Below are positions 17,542 to 25,505 of a DNA stretch of 50,533 bases, one piece after another; positions within the stretch are counted from its first letter, which is position 1; each line of letters opens with the position of its first letter. The notes beneath the pieces are model-generated. The model did not search any database. It worked only from the letters and a program-made list of their open reading frames with translations, and was not told where the DNA came from. The DNA comes from an uncultured Pelagibacteraceae bacterium. GTDB taxonomy: Bacteria; Pseudomonadota; Alphaproteobacteria; Pelagibacterales; Pelagibacteraceae. The position numbers were made by a program, and so were the translations under genes. Where the stretch lies: assembly GCA_902529715.1 (NCBI GenBank), contig CABZXL010000001.1, forward strand, positions 65,162 to 115,694, given 5' to 3'.

Positions 17542-18337
17542 AGGTAAAAAAAATTCAAAAAAAATAAAAAAGAGTAAACCTTTAAAAAGGAAAGTAAAAA
17601 AGAAAGTTATTAAAGTAAAAAAGAAAACAAAAGTTTTTAAAAAAAAAAGTAAAACAAAATTATTAGAAAAAAATAAAACTACTGAAAGTTCTGTTGTTAA
17701 ACAAGATGTTAATAGACCTGTTAAAGGAGCCGATCAAAAGCCTGAAATAAAAAAAATAAAAGTTCAAGGTACTGAAAAAAAAGAGTACAAAATAAAAGAT
17801 TATGTTGTATATCCAAAACATGGAGTTGGGCAAATAACAGAATTTAAAAAAATAAATATTGGTGGAATAGAAGTTGAGACCTATGTTCTTAAATTTGAAA
17901 AAGATAAAGCAAACGGAATGGTTCCGGTAAACAAACAATTTAACTTAAGACCTTTGGCAACAATAAATCAGGTAAATAAATGTGTAAGCATTCTAAAAAG
18001 TAAGCCTAAAATTAAAAGATCTATGTGGAGTAGAAGAGCGCAAGAGTATGAAGCAAAAATTTCTTCAGGTAAAATATATGATCTTGCAGAAGTAGTCAGA
18101 GATTTAAATAAAGGTGATGATTTGATGGTTGATCAATCTTATAGTGAAAGGCAACTTTTTGAAAAAGCATATGAGAGAATATTATCTGAATTTCAAATTA
18201 TTTTAGGACTAAGTATTGAAGATACTCAAAAAAAACTTGATAAAGCTCTTAAAAGGAATCTAGAAGTACAAAACCCAAAACCTATTTTAAAAACAGAAAC
18301 AAATCCTGGAGAGGACGTTGTAGAGCCTATAGAATAA
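17498..18337 (+). CDS. carD: CarD-family transcription regulator with Lys-rich N-terminal tail
   Basis: CarD-type proteins bind the RNA polymerase beta lobe and stabilise open promoter complexes, often at rRNA promoters. The CarD/TRCF-like interaction domain starts at about residue 96 ([18 protein letters not shown]), followed by the helical DNA-binding part ([17 protein letters not shown]...LAEVVRDL). The N-terminal ~95 residues are unusual: 30 of the first 60 are lysine. Start choice is uncertain. ATG 17498 lies inside fdxA (44-base overlap), a TTG at 17513 is in frame, and there is no later ATG before the domain. The tail, read through several A-runs, is probably real because it stays open. 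A terminator follows directly. Confidence 0.88.
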   Translation: MKKINLKSILKKTFKGKKNSKKIKKSKPLKRKVKKKVIKVKKKTKVFKKKSKTKLLEKNKTTESSVVKQDVNRPVKGADQKPEIKKIKVQGTEKKEYKIKDYVVYPKHGVGQITEFKKINIGGIEVETYVLKFEKDKANGMVPVNKQFNLRPLATINQVNKCVSILKSKPKIKRSMWSRRAQEYEAKISSGKIYDLAEVVRDLNKGDDLMVDQSYSERQLFEKAYERILSEFQIILGLSIEDTQKKLDKALKRNLEVQNPKPILKTETNPGEDVVEPIE

Positions 18338-18341
18338 AAAA

Positions 18342-18373
18342 ACGCTTCTCACAACATTTGTCATGAGAAGCGT
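18342..18373 (+). terminator. Hairpin terminator after carD
   Basis: A perfect 10-bp stem, ACGCTTCTCA with TGAGAAGCGT, begins 5 bases after the carD stop. It is preceded by an A-run and followed by AATTTATT on the plus strand. On the minus strand the stem is followed by TTTTTTATTC, so it can also serve the convergent Lys/Arg-peptide gene. It is the most G+C-rich stem in this neighbourhood. Confidence 0.85.
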
Positions 18374-18396
18374 AATTTATTAAAAAGAATACTAAT

Positions 18397-18480
18397 TTAT
18401 CTTCTTCTTCTTCTTTTTTTAGCTTTTTTAGCTTTTTTCTTAGTTTTCTTTTTAGCAGCTTTTTTTCTTCTTTTAGCCAT
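18397..18480 (-). CDS. 27-residue Lys/Arg-rich histone-like mini-protein
   Basis: This short ORF encodes 13 Lys, 7 Arg, 5 Ala, one Thr and the start Met. It opens MAKRRKKAAKKK and ends in five Arg before TAA. A strong Shine-Dalgarno sequence, GGGAG, lies 6 bases upstream of ATG, unusual in this window and good evidence of translation. A bidirectional hairpin terminator sits just past the stop, and an inverted repeat lies in its leader. Its composition resembles the C-terminal tails of bacterial H1-like proteins, so nucleic acid binding is likely; beyond that the function is unknown. Confidence 0.72.
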   Translation of the reverse strand: MAKRRKKAAKKKTKKKAKKAKKRRRRR

Positions 18481-18500
18481 CTTTAGCTCCCTTTTTTTTT

Positions 18501-18519
18501 ACGAATCTTTATGATTCGT
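18501..18519. repeat. Inverted repeat in the leader of the Lys/Arg peptide gene
   Basis: ACGAATC-TTTAT-GATTCGT is a perfect 7-bp dyad, 21 bases upstream of the mini-protein ATG. On the minus strand it would form a hairpin just before an A-run and the GGGAG ribosome-binding site. It could be a leader hairpin, an operator or an mRNA-stabilising 5' end. The remaining spacer up to 18669 is A+T-rich with long T-runs and shows no gene. Confidence 0.5.
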
Positions 18520-18669
18520 TTCTTATCCTTTTTTTATTTTTTTTACTAAGTTATGTCAAATACATAATTTTTTATAAAAAATTAATAATAAAATTTTTTT
18601 TATAATTTTTTTTATACAATGAAAAAAGTTAAGTAAATAGCGATTAATAAACTGTTTTTAAAAATAAAT

Positions 18670-20370
18670 TTAATAAAGTTTTTCTAATTCATTTTTATAT
18701 TTTTGTATAATTTTAAATCTTTTTAACTTTAAAGTTGGAGTTAACATTCCATTTTCAATTGAAAATTTTTCATTTATTATAAAATATTTTTTAATATTTT
18801 CTATTTTTGATAATTTTTTATTAGTTTTTTCTATTTCAACTCTAATTTCTTCCTCAGTAGAAGATTTTTTTTCTTCATTAAGAACCAATATGGCAACAAG
18901 AAATGGTTTATTATCACCATAAACAATTGCTTGTTCAAATAATTCTGAATTAACTAATTCATTTTCAATTTTTATAGGTGAAATGTTATCCCCACCTGGT
19001 GAAATTATAATATCTTTTTTTCTATCAGTTATTTTCAAATAATTATTTTCAAAAACTCCTATATCTCCGGTATGAAGCCATTCATTTTTCAAAACTTTAT
19101 CTGTTTCCTCTTGGTTATTCCAATACCCAAGCATCACATTTTCACCTTTTACAAGTATTTCACCATCTTCAGCAATTTTAACTTCATTTCCTTTAAATGG
19201 CGGGCCTACAGTTTCAACTCGTATATCATTTATAGGATTACAACTAACAACCGGAGAAGTTTCGGTAAGTCCATATCCTTGTAAAGTTGGTAAACCAATA
19301 GCATTTAAAAAAAAACCTACTTCTTTGTCCAAAGCTCCTCCCCCAGAAACAAAGGTTTTTAAAGATCCTCCAAATTGAGCCTTTATTTTTTTTCTAACAA
19401 TTTTATCTAGGGCACTATTCTGTACTTTCTCTAAAAAACTTAGAGGTTCTTTTTTGATTTTTTTAACTCCTAGACTTAGCATTTTTTGAACTAGAATTTT
19501 TTTGATTCCAGTTGCTTTGTTAAAACTAGTATTTATTTTCTGATAAAGATTTTGATAAAATCTTGGAACTGCTGTCATAATTTCTGGACTACAATCATTC
19601 ATATTTTTAATTAATTTATCTATGCTCTCAGCATAAAATACTCTGGCATCAACTGTTATTTGAACGAATTGCACTGTATGTTCATAAGAATGGGATAAAG
19701 GTAACCAAGTCAAAAATCTGGTTTGATCGTTTTTAATTAATGGTTTTAAAATTTCTATTGCTCCTTCGCAATTACTTAAAATTCCACCATGACTTAACAT
19801 TACTCCTTTGGGATTTCCTTGTGTGCCAGATGTATAAATAATACACGCCACATCCTTTCGTGTAATTTTTGTTTTAAAATTATTATTTTTAGTATTTAAA
19901 ATTAAATCATTAATATTTATATATTCATCTTTATTTACTTCATCTAATTTTTCAAAAGAAAATATTTTTTTTATAAAGTCTTTATTCTTTATAATATTTT
20001 TTACTTTTTTAAATTGTTCTGTATTTGAAACAAAAATTACTGATGGCTTACAATCATTTATTATATATTCGTAATCTCTTTCAGCATAAGTTGTATATGC
20101 AGGAACTGTTATTGATTCTGATAGCATTATCGAAAGATCTGAGATAAACCACTCTGGTCTATTTTCAGAAATTAATAGACATCTATCTCCTTTATTTACA
20201 TATTTTTTTAATTCATCTGAAATATTATTTATTGATTCAAATGTTTGTTGCCAACTATAATTTTTTTTAGGCTCTTTTAAAGATGACAAAAATATTTTTT
20301 TTTTATCTTTCTGCTTTTCAAACTGGAAAAAAAATAATTCTGTTAAACTATTTATTTTTGTTAAATCCAT
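18670..20370 (-). CDS. Long-chain acyl-CoA synthetase (AMP-forming)
   Basis: ANL-superfamily ligase of 566 residues that activates fatty acids to acyl-CoA via an acyl-adenylate. The P-loop is IIYTSGTQGNPKGVMLSHGG, the acyl/adenylate motif is GYGLTETSPVVSCN, and the hinge motif is LHTGDIGVFENNYLKITDRKKDIIISPGG... read in pieces. It resembles FadD15-like or plant-type long-chain synthetases rather than acetate ligases. Its ATG lies only 7 bases downstream of the CCA end of tRNA-Leu on the same strand, so it is probably co-transcribed with the tRNA and its processed mRNA would have almost no leader. Chain-length preference is not visible. Confidence 0.88.
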   Translation of the reverse strand: MDLTKINSLTELFFFQFEKQKDKKKIFLSSLKEPKKNYSWQQTFESINNISDELKKYVNKGDRCLLISENRPEWFISDLSIMLSESITVPAYTTYAERDYEYIINDCKPSVIFVSNTEQFKKVKNIIKNKDFIKKIFSFEKLDEVNKDEYININDLILNTKNNNFKTKITRKDVACIIYTSGTQGNPKGVMLSHGGILSNCEGAIEILKPLIKNDQTRFLTWLPLSHSYEHTVQFVQITVDARVFYAESIDKLIKNMNDCSPEIMTAVPRFYQNLYQKINTSFNKATGIKKILVQKMLSLGVKKIKKEPLSFLEKVQNSALDKIVRKKIKAQFGGSLKTFVSGGGALDKEVGFFLNAIGLPTLQGYGLTETSPVVSCNPINDIRVETVGPPFKGNEVKIAEDGEILVKGENVMLGYWNNQEETDKVLKNEWLHTGDIGVFENNYLKITDRKKDIIISPGGDNISPIKIENELVNSELFEQAIVYGDNKPFLVAILVLNEEKKSSTEEEIRVEIEKTNKKLSKIENIKKYFIINEKFSIENGMLTPTLKLKRFKIIQKYKNELEKLY

Positions 20371-20377
20371 AATTTTT

Positions 20378-20464
20378 TGGTGGGCAAAGAGAGAATCGAA
20401 CTCTCACAGTATTACTACTATTGGATTTTGAGTCCAACGCGTCTACCAGTTCCGCCATTCGCCC
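20378..20464 (-). tRNA. tRNA-Leu (CAA)
   Basis: The minus strand folds as a class II tRNA: acceptor GGGCGAA with TTTGCCC, anticodon stem TTGGA/TCCAA with loop CTCAAAA, a long variable arm, and T-loop GTTCGAT. Anticodon CAA reads the Leu codon UUG. CCA is encoded at the 3' end (20378-20380). Length is 87 bases with CCA. It lies directly upstream of the acyl-CoA synthetase gene. Confidence 0.97.
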
Positions 20465-20532
20465 TCATTTCATTGTCATTAATTTGTTTATAAAATAATA
20501 GTATAAGAAGAATTATTGTATTAAAAGAAAAT

Positions 20533-21138
20533 ATGTTCAGAGAACTTTATTTAAAATCAATTAAATTAGCAGGTCATAAAAATTCAAAAATTTTTTTAGG
20601 TTTTATTTCATTTATAGAGAGTTTTATATTTCCTATTCCTCCTGATGTATTAATCATTCCTATGACAATAGCAAAAAGACAGGAATGGATTAGAATTGCT
20701 ATTATTGCTACAGTTGGTTCTGTTCTTGGTGCATGTTTAGGATATTTTATCGGTTACGTTTTTTTTAATGAAATAGGTTTAAAAATTTTTGAATTTTATG
20801 GAGTAGATCCAACTTTTTGGAAAAATAAAGTTTCATCTGAAGGGGGTGTAATTGCATGGATGACTTTACTGGCAATAGCTGGTTTTTCTCCTGTTCCTTT
20901 TAAGCTTCTAACTATTAGCAGTGGTTTTGTTCATTTTAATTTAATATATTTTGTTATTGTTGCTCTATTAACAAGGGGATCAAGATTTTTCTTAATTGCT
21001 TTCTTAATTGGAAACTTTGGTCCGGCAATGAGATTATTGATTGAAAAAAAACTTTTAAAAATATCAATAATTGCTTCTATAGTTGTAATCATTTTTGCTT
21101 ATTTAATTTATAAATTTTTAAATAATTTTTTAATGTAG
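20533..21138 (+). CDS. DedA/YqaA-family membrane protein
   Basis: Integral membrane protein of 201 residues in the DedA (SNARE-associated/VTT) superfamily, closest in layout to YqaA. The motif ESFIFPIPPDVLIIPM near residues 29-44 carries the acidic residue and prolines of the re-entrant loop. A second re-entrant region is AGFSPVPFKLLTISSGF (about 117-133), followed by TRGSRFF. DedA-superfamily members have been linked to lipid (undecaprenyl phosphate or phospholipid) flipping, but the activity of YqaA types is not established. dsbB starts 4 bases downstream, so they form an operon with coq7. Confidence 0.85.
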   Translation: MFRELYLKSIKLAGHKNSKIFLGFISFIESFIFPIPPDVLIIPMTIAKRQEWIRIAIIATVGSVLGACLGYFIGYVFFNEIGLKIFEFYGVDPTFWKNKVSSEGGVIAWMTLLAIAGFSPVPFKLLTISSGFVHFNLIYFVIVALLTRGSRFFLIAFLIGNFGPAMRLLIEKKLLKISIIASIVVIIFAYLIYKFLNNFLM

Positions 21139-21142
21139 TTTA

Positions 21143-21622
21143 ATGATTGATATTTTTGAAATTAAAAAATTTTATATAATTATTTTTGTTACTTCTTTAC
21201 TTTCTTTATTGATAGCTTTGTATATTGAATTTTTTTTAGGCTATCCACCTTGTAAATTATGTATTTATCAAAGAATACCATATTTAATTTCAATTTTTAT
21301 AACCTTCTTAGGAATAAGTTACTCTAAAAAATTAATTTGGTTGTATGCATTATTAATAACTTTTTTTTCAAGCTTTTTACTTTCGGGCTACCATTTTGGC
21401 ATAGAAAAAGAAATTTTTAGTGAATTTTCCGGATGTACTGGTAATTCATTAAATATTACAGATAAAAATGAACTACTAAAATTATTAAGTTCAGAAATAA
21501 ATAGCTGTAAAAATGTTGATTTTAAAATTTTTGGACTATCTCTTGCGTCAATTAACCTTTTGTTATCTTTTTTGATTTTTGTATTAATTTTAAAAGTATT
21601 AAAAAATGAAAAAAACAAATAA
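21143..21622 (+). CDS. dsbB: Disulfide bond formation protein B
   Basis: Four-helix inner-membrane protein of 159 residues that reoxidises DsbA with ubiquinone. The first periplasmic Cys pair is in PPCKLCIYQRIPY (C-x2-C), the typical DsbB motif followed by Gln-Arg, where the Arg contacts the quinone. The second pair is Cys in SGCTGN and Cys in NSCKNVD (about residues 99 and 119). No dsbA is seen in the window. It is followed by coq7, a ubiquinone biosynthesis gene, with a 17-base overlap; both depend on the quinone pool. Confidence 0.92.
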   Translation: MIDIFEIKKFYIIIFVTSLLSLLIALYIEFFLGYPPCKLCIYQRIPYLISIFITFLGISYSKKLIWLYALLITFFSSFLLSGYHFGIEKEIFSEFSGCTGNSLNITDKNELLKLLSSEINSCKNVDFKIFGLSLASINLLLSFLIFVLILKVLKNEKNK

Positions 21623-22139
21623 AAAAAAAGTAGAAGAGTTTATTAGAGTTGATCATGCTGGAGAAAGAGGAGCTATCAAAATTTATGAAGGACAACTTTT
21701 AGCTCTGAGCACTATAGTAAAAAATGATGAACTAAAAAAAAAAATTAAAGAAATGCAAATTCATGAAAGAGAACATGCAGATTATTTTGAAAAAGAGATT
21801 AAAAAAAGAAATATTAAACCTACTAAGTTTTTACCATTATGGGACTTGTTAGGCATTGGACTTGGTTTTGGGTCTACTTTAATAGGAAAAAAAGCAACCA
21901 TGTTATGTACTGCTTCTGTGGAAGAAGTAATTGATGAACACTATCAAAATCAAATTAATCAATTAAAAAATGATGAAAAAAAACTTAAAAGTAAAATAGT
22001 TAAATTTAGAGATGATGAACTCCACCACAAAGATATTGCATATAGAGAAGGGGCAACAAAGGAAGGTCTTTATTCAATAATGGATAAAATTATTAAAACT
22101 GGATCTAAAATTGCAATAAATATATCTGAAAAAATTTAA
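21606..22139 (+). CDS. coq7: Demethoxyubiquinone hydroxylase
   Basis: Di-iron monooxygenase that adds the C6 hydroxyl in ubiquinone synthesis. The ferritin-like ligand set is visible: Glu in AIKIYEGQ, E-x2-H in HEREHADYF, Glu in ASVEEVIDEHY, and E-x2-H in DDELHHKD. Length, 177 residues, matches short Coq7. The start overlaps dsbB by 17 bases and is followed by a Lys-rich leader (MKKTNKKK) before the conserved EFIRVDHAGERGA. It abuts the convergent HNH gene with no spacer. Together with ubiE and ubiB in this window it supports aerobic ubiquinone biosynthesis. Confidence 0.95.
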   Translation: MKKTNKKKVEEFIRVDHAGERGAIKIYEGQLLALSTIVKNDELKKKIKEMQIHEREHADYFEKEIKKRNIKPTKFLPLWDLLGIGLGFGSTLIGKKATMLCTASVEEVIDEHYQNQINQLKNDEKKLKSKIVKFRDDELHHKDIAYREGATKEGLYSIMDKIIKTGSKIAINISEKI

Positions 22140-22709
22140 CTAAGGTTCTAACTCAACATCCCAATATAAATAATCTATCCAACTTTTATGTAAAAAGTTC
22201 GGAGGAAAATTTTTTCCGTTTTTGTGCAAATCTTCTGTCGTTGGTTGATATGGTTTTTGATTTAAAGTCATTCCAGAATATTTAAGTAATCTTCCTCCTT
22301 TTTGCACATTACACGCCGAGCAAGCTGTTACAACATTATCCCAATCAGTTTTTCCACCTTTTGATCTTGGAAGCAAGTGATCAAATGTTAATTCTTTTCT
22401 ATCTCCACAATATTGGCATGAAAATTTATCTCTCAGAAACACGTTAAACCTAGTAAAATTTGGATTTGTTTGTGGCCTAACATAACTTTTTAGAGCAATT
22501 ACACTTGGTAGCTTCATGCTAAAAGAGGGGCTTCTAATTATTCTATCATAATAACTTACTATCGACACTCTTTCTAAAAATACTGATTTTATAGAATCTT
22601 GCCAACTCCATAAAGAAAGTGGATAATAACTTAGCGGTCTGTAGTCTGCATTCAAAACAAGAGCAGGACATTTTTCTAGAGATATAATGGTATCAAAAGA
22701 GTTATTCAT
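22140..22709 (-). CDS. HNH endonuclease family protein
   Basis: Protein of 189 residues with an HNH (His-Me finger) nuclease domain. The zinc-binding C-x2-C pairs are FSCQYCG and TACSACN, and between them lies the active-site segment TFDHLLPRSKGG with WDNVV. The N-terminal half (ALVLNADYRPLSYYPLSLWSW) is the conserved region of a widespread bacterial HNH group often found on chromosomes. It is not next to restriction or phage genes, so a housekeeping or repair role is more likely than defence, but its substrate is unknown. Its stop codon touches the convergent coq7 stop. Confidence 0.88.
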   Translation of the reverse strand: MNNSFDTIISLEKCPALVLNADYRPLSYYPLSLWSWQDSIKSVFLERVSIVSYYDRIIRSPSFSMKLPSVIALKSYVRPQTNPNFTRFNVFLRDKFSCQYCGDRKELTFDHLLPRSKGGKTDWDNVVTACSACNVQKGGRLLKYSGMTLNQKPYQPTTEDLHKNGKNFPPNFLHKSWIDYLYWDVELEP

Positions 22710-22771
22710 AAAATAAGATTAACTTAATTAATTTTATTAATCAATAATACAAAATATTTATTAAAAATTTA

Positions 22772-23425
22772 TTAAATATATAAGTTTTTTTTTATATAAT
22801 TTAATGCAAAACTTGAAGCTTCTATTGGAATATGATGACCACAATTTTCGATCATTTTTGTTTCGATACTTACTTTGTTTCTCATTAAAAAGTCTTTTGC
22901 TTCAAGTAAACGATTTGGTGGCACAACAACGTCTTGATCTCCATGAATCAAAAGCATTTTTGTTTTAGATTTAATTCTTTTAGAAATATTTTCTTTATTA
23001 ATTATTTTTCCTGAAAATCCTACAATACAATTAAAATTTTCTTCCGCTATTAATCCTAAATTTATTGACATCATGCAACCTTGACTAAAACCTGAAATAC
23101 AAATTTCAGAATTATTTAAATTATATTCTGATTTAATTTCGTTGATAAAAAAATTTAATTTTTTTTCTGCTTTAACTGATTCTTCAAGAATATAATCTGG
23201 ATCTTCTTTATCCAAACTAAACCATTGAAAACCATTTGGATTAATTGAACATACTTCGTGGGCATTGGGACACAAAAATATTGTTTCGGGTAGAAATCTT
23301 TTCCAATTTAATGTTACAGCACTTATATCGTTGCCATCTCCTCCATAACCGTGGAGTAAAATTACTGCACTTTTTATACTATTATTTTCTGGTTTTATGA
23401 TTTTTGTTTCTAAGCTAAATTTCAT
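22772..23425 (-). CDS. Phospholipase/carboxylesterase-type alpha/beta hydrolase
   Basis: Serine hydrolase of 217 residues in the acyl-protein thioesterase/carboxylesterase family. The oxyanion segment is ILLHGYGGDGND, the nucleophile elbow is GFSQGC, the acid is Asp in HGDQDVVVP, and the catalytic His is in NCGHHIP. No signal peptide, so probably cytoplasmic. Family members cleave short acyl esters or lysophospholipids; the substrate here is not known. It starts 14 bases past the tlpA stop on the same strand, so it is likely co-transcribed with tlpA. Confidence 0.88.
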   Translation of the reverse strand: MKFSLETKIIKPENNSIKSAVILLHGYGGDGNDISAVTLNWKRFLPETIFLCPNAHEVCSINPNGFQWFSLDKEDPDYILEESVKAEKKLNFFINEIKSEYNLNNSEICISGFSQGCMMSINLGLIAEENFNCIVGFSGKIINKENISKRIKSKTKMLLIHGDQDVVVPPNRLLEAKDFLMRNKVSIETKMIENCGHHIPIEASSFALNYIKKNLYI

Positions 23426-23439
23426 AAATAAAAAAACTT

Positions 23440-23970
23440 TTAGTCATATTTTTGTAACCATTTGATAATTTTTTTATTATCAAAATTAATAAATCCTATT
23501 ACTCGCGCAAACTCTTCACCTTTTTTATTGATAAAAACTGTGGTGGGCAATCCTCTTAATAAAAATTTGTTAGCTAATTCCACATCTTTATCGAAATATA
23601 TACCTAAGTTATTTATATTTAATTTTTTATAAAAATTCTTAGATTTTTCAACATTATCTCTCCCAACATTAATAGGTATTATTTGTAAATTTTTAAAAAT
23701 AGGATTTGCCTGTAATCTATCTAGAGATGGCATTTCTTCTATACATGGTGCACACCATGTTGCCCAAAAATTTATAATAACCAATGAATTTTCAAACTTA
23801 TTAAGATTAATTATTTCATTATTAATATTTTTAAAATTTATTTTTTCAAGTTTTTTTGGATCTTTGTGTATAACTAAATTCTTCAAATTTGGCTGTTGTA
23901 TTGCATAAGATGAGCTTGATGATATTAGATATATAAAAATTAAAATAAATTTTAATGTTAATAATTTCAT
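23440..23970 (-). CDS. tlpA: TlpA-like periplasmic thioredoxin
   Basis: Thioredoxin-fold oxidoreductase of 176 residues with an N-terminal signal or membrane anchor (MKLLTLKFILIFIYLI then SSSSSYA). The active site is WATWCAPCIEEMPSLDRL (W-C-A-P-C), and a cis-Pro is in RGLPTTVFI. TlpA proteins reduce periplasmic disulfides, for example in cytochrome oxidase or cytochrome c assembly. The gene is divergent from argH with only 23 bases between start codons, an arrangement seen in other alphaproteobacteria as I recall. Confidence 0.9.
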   Translation of the reverse strand: MKLLTLKFILIFIYLISSSSSYAIQQPNLKNLVIHKDPKKLEKINFKNINNEIINLNKFENSLVIINFWATWCAPCIEEMPSLDRLQANPIFKNLQIIPINVGRDNVEKSKNFYKKLNINNLGIYFDKDVELANKFLLRGLPTTVFINKKGEEFARVIGFINFDNKKIIKWLQKYD

Positions 23971-23993
23971 TCTAAAGGGTATAGTTACATAAC

Positions 23994-25388
23994 ATGGTAC
24001 AAAATAAAAACAATAAAGCTATATGGAATACAAGAATAAAGAAGGATACTTCATCAATTTTTAAAAAAGTTGGTAGCTCAATCGATGTAGATAAAAGGCT
24101 ATTTAAAGAAGATATTGAAGGATCAATTGCTCATGTTGAAATGCTATTTAAACAAAAAATTATATCATTTAAAATTAAAAATAAAATAATTTGGGGATTA
24201 AATAGAATAAGAAATGAAATTATAAAAAAAAAATTTAACTTCAATTCTAATCTTGAGGATATTCATATGAATATTGAAAATAGATTATTAGAAATTGTTG
24301 GAGAAGATGCTGGATATATTCACACAGGAAGATCAAGAAATGATCAAGTAATTACTGATTTTAAATTATGGTTAAGAAGTTCAACTGCTGAAATTATTAA
24401 ACAATTAAATGATATAATAAAAATTATTATCAAAAATTCTGAAAAAAATGTTAAAACTATAATGCCAGGATTTACACATTTAAAAAATGCACAACCTATT
24501 TCATTCGCTCATTATTTGTTAGCCTATGTTGAAATGTTTAAAAGAGATAAGAAAAGATTTCAAAATAATTTAGAAAACTTATATGAAAATCCTTTAGGTG
24601 CTGCAGCGTTAGCAGGAACAAGTTTTAATATTGATAGAAACTATACATCAAAAAAATTAAAATTTAAAATTCCAACAAATAATTCTATTGATACTGTTTC
24701 GGATAGAGATTTTGTTTTAGATTTTTTATATTCAGTGTCTGTTTGTTCTATACATATTTCAAGACTAGCTGAAGAGTTTATCATATGGAATTCCGATGCT
24801 TTTAGATTAATTAAACTAAATGACAAAGTGGTTACAGGATCTTCTATAATGCCACAAAAAAAAAATCCTGATCTATTAGAATATTTAAGAGGAAAAACAG
24901 GAAATAGTTTTGGTAACTTATTTGCAATGCTTACTATTTTAAAGGGACTACCACTTTCTTATTTTAAAGACTTGCAAGATGATAAAGAATTAGTATTCAA
25001 TTCTTTTGATCTAATTAAAAATTCAATTTTAATACTTATTGAAATATTAAAAAACTTTACTGCAAATAAAAAGAGAATGTACGAATTGGCTAATATTGGT
25101 TACACAACTTCAACAGATTTAGCCGACCATATTGTTAAATATTACAATTTACCATTTAGAAAAGCATATCAAATAACTTCAAAAATTGTAAATTATACAG
25201 AGTCTAAAAAAATAAAATTAAATCAATTAACTTTAAAAGAGTTAAAAAAAATAGAACCTAAGCTTAATGAAGATGTTTTAAAAGTATTTGATTTAGAAAA
25301 TTCAATAAAATCAAAAAAATCATATGGTGGTACATCTTTTGAAAATGTCAAGAAGATGATAAAAAAGTATAAGAAAGAATCAAAATGA
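23994..25388 (+). CDS. argH: Argininosuccinate lyase
   Basis: Cleaves argininosuccinate to arginine and fumarate, the last arginine biosynthesis step. The fumarase/aspartase-superfamily signature GSSIMPQKKNPD contains the catalytic Ser. Also visible are DAGYIHTGRSRNDQV and TFTHLKNAQPI-like PGFTHLKNAQP. Length (464) is normal. The usual N-terminal WGGRF is here WNTRI, a mild departure. The stop overlaps the next start as ATGA, coupling it to the small lipoprotein gene and then lysA. Confidence 0.97.
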   Translation: MVQNKNNKAIWNTRIKKDTSSIFKKVGSSIDVDKRLFKEDIEGSIAHVEMLFKQKIISFKIKNKIIWGLNRIRNEIIKKKFNFNSNLEDIHMNIENRLLEIVGEDAGYIHTGRSRNDQVITDFKLWLRSSTAEIIKQLNDIIKIIIKNSEKNVKTIMPGFTHLKNAQPISFAHYLLAYVEMFKRDKKRFQNNLENLYENPLGAAALAGTSFNIDRNYTSKKLKFKIPTNNSIDTVSDRDFVLDFLYSVSVCSIHISRLAEEFIIWNSDAFRLIKLNDKVVTGSSIMPQKKNPDLLEYLRGKTGNSFGNLFAMLTILKGLPLSYFKDLQDDKELVFNSFDLIKNSILILIEILKNFTANKKRMYELANIGYTTSTDLADHIVKYYNLPFRKAYQITSKIVNYTESKKIKLNQLTLKELKKIEPKLNEDVLKVFDLENSIKSKKSYGGTSFENVKKMIKKYKKESK

Positions 25389-25501
25389 TAAAAAAAATTC
25401 TACTAATCTTTATTCTTTTAACTTTTGTTTTTTCATGTGGAAAAAAAGATGATCCAGAATATAAAGAAAGTAAGATAAATATATTAATCAGTAAAATATA
25501 A
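25385..25501 (+). CDS. lptM: LptM-like small lipoprotein
   Basis: A 38-residue lipoprotein precursor: basic start MIKKILL, a hydrophobic core, and lipobox VFSC with Cys18 as the lipidation site, followed by GKKDD. Its ATG overlaps the argH stop (ATGA) and it ends 4 bases before lysA. This is the position and pattern of the YifL/LptM peptide family, found beside lysA/dapF in many proteobacteria. In E. coli, LptM helps LptD assemble correctly with its disulfides. The mature peptide is only about 21 residues, so family assignment rests on context and lipobox. Confidence 0.75.
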   Translation: MIKKILLIFILLTFVFSCGKKDDPEYKESKINILISKI

Positions 25502-25505
25502 TTTA

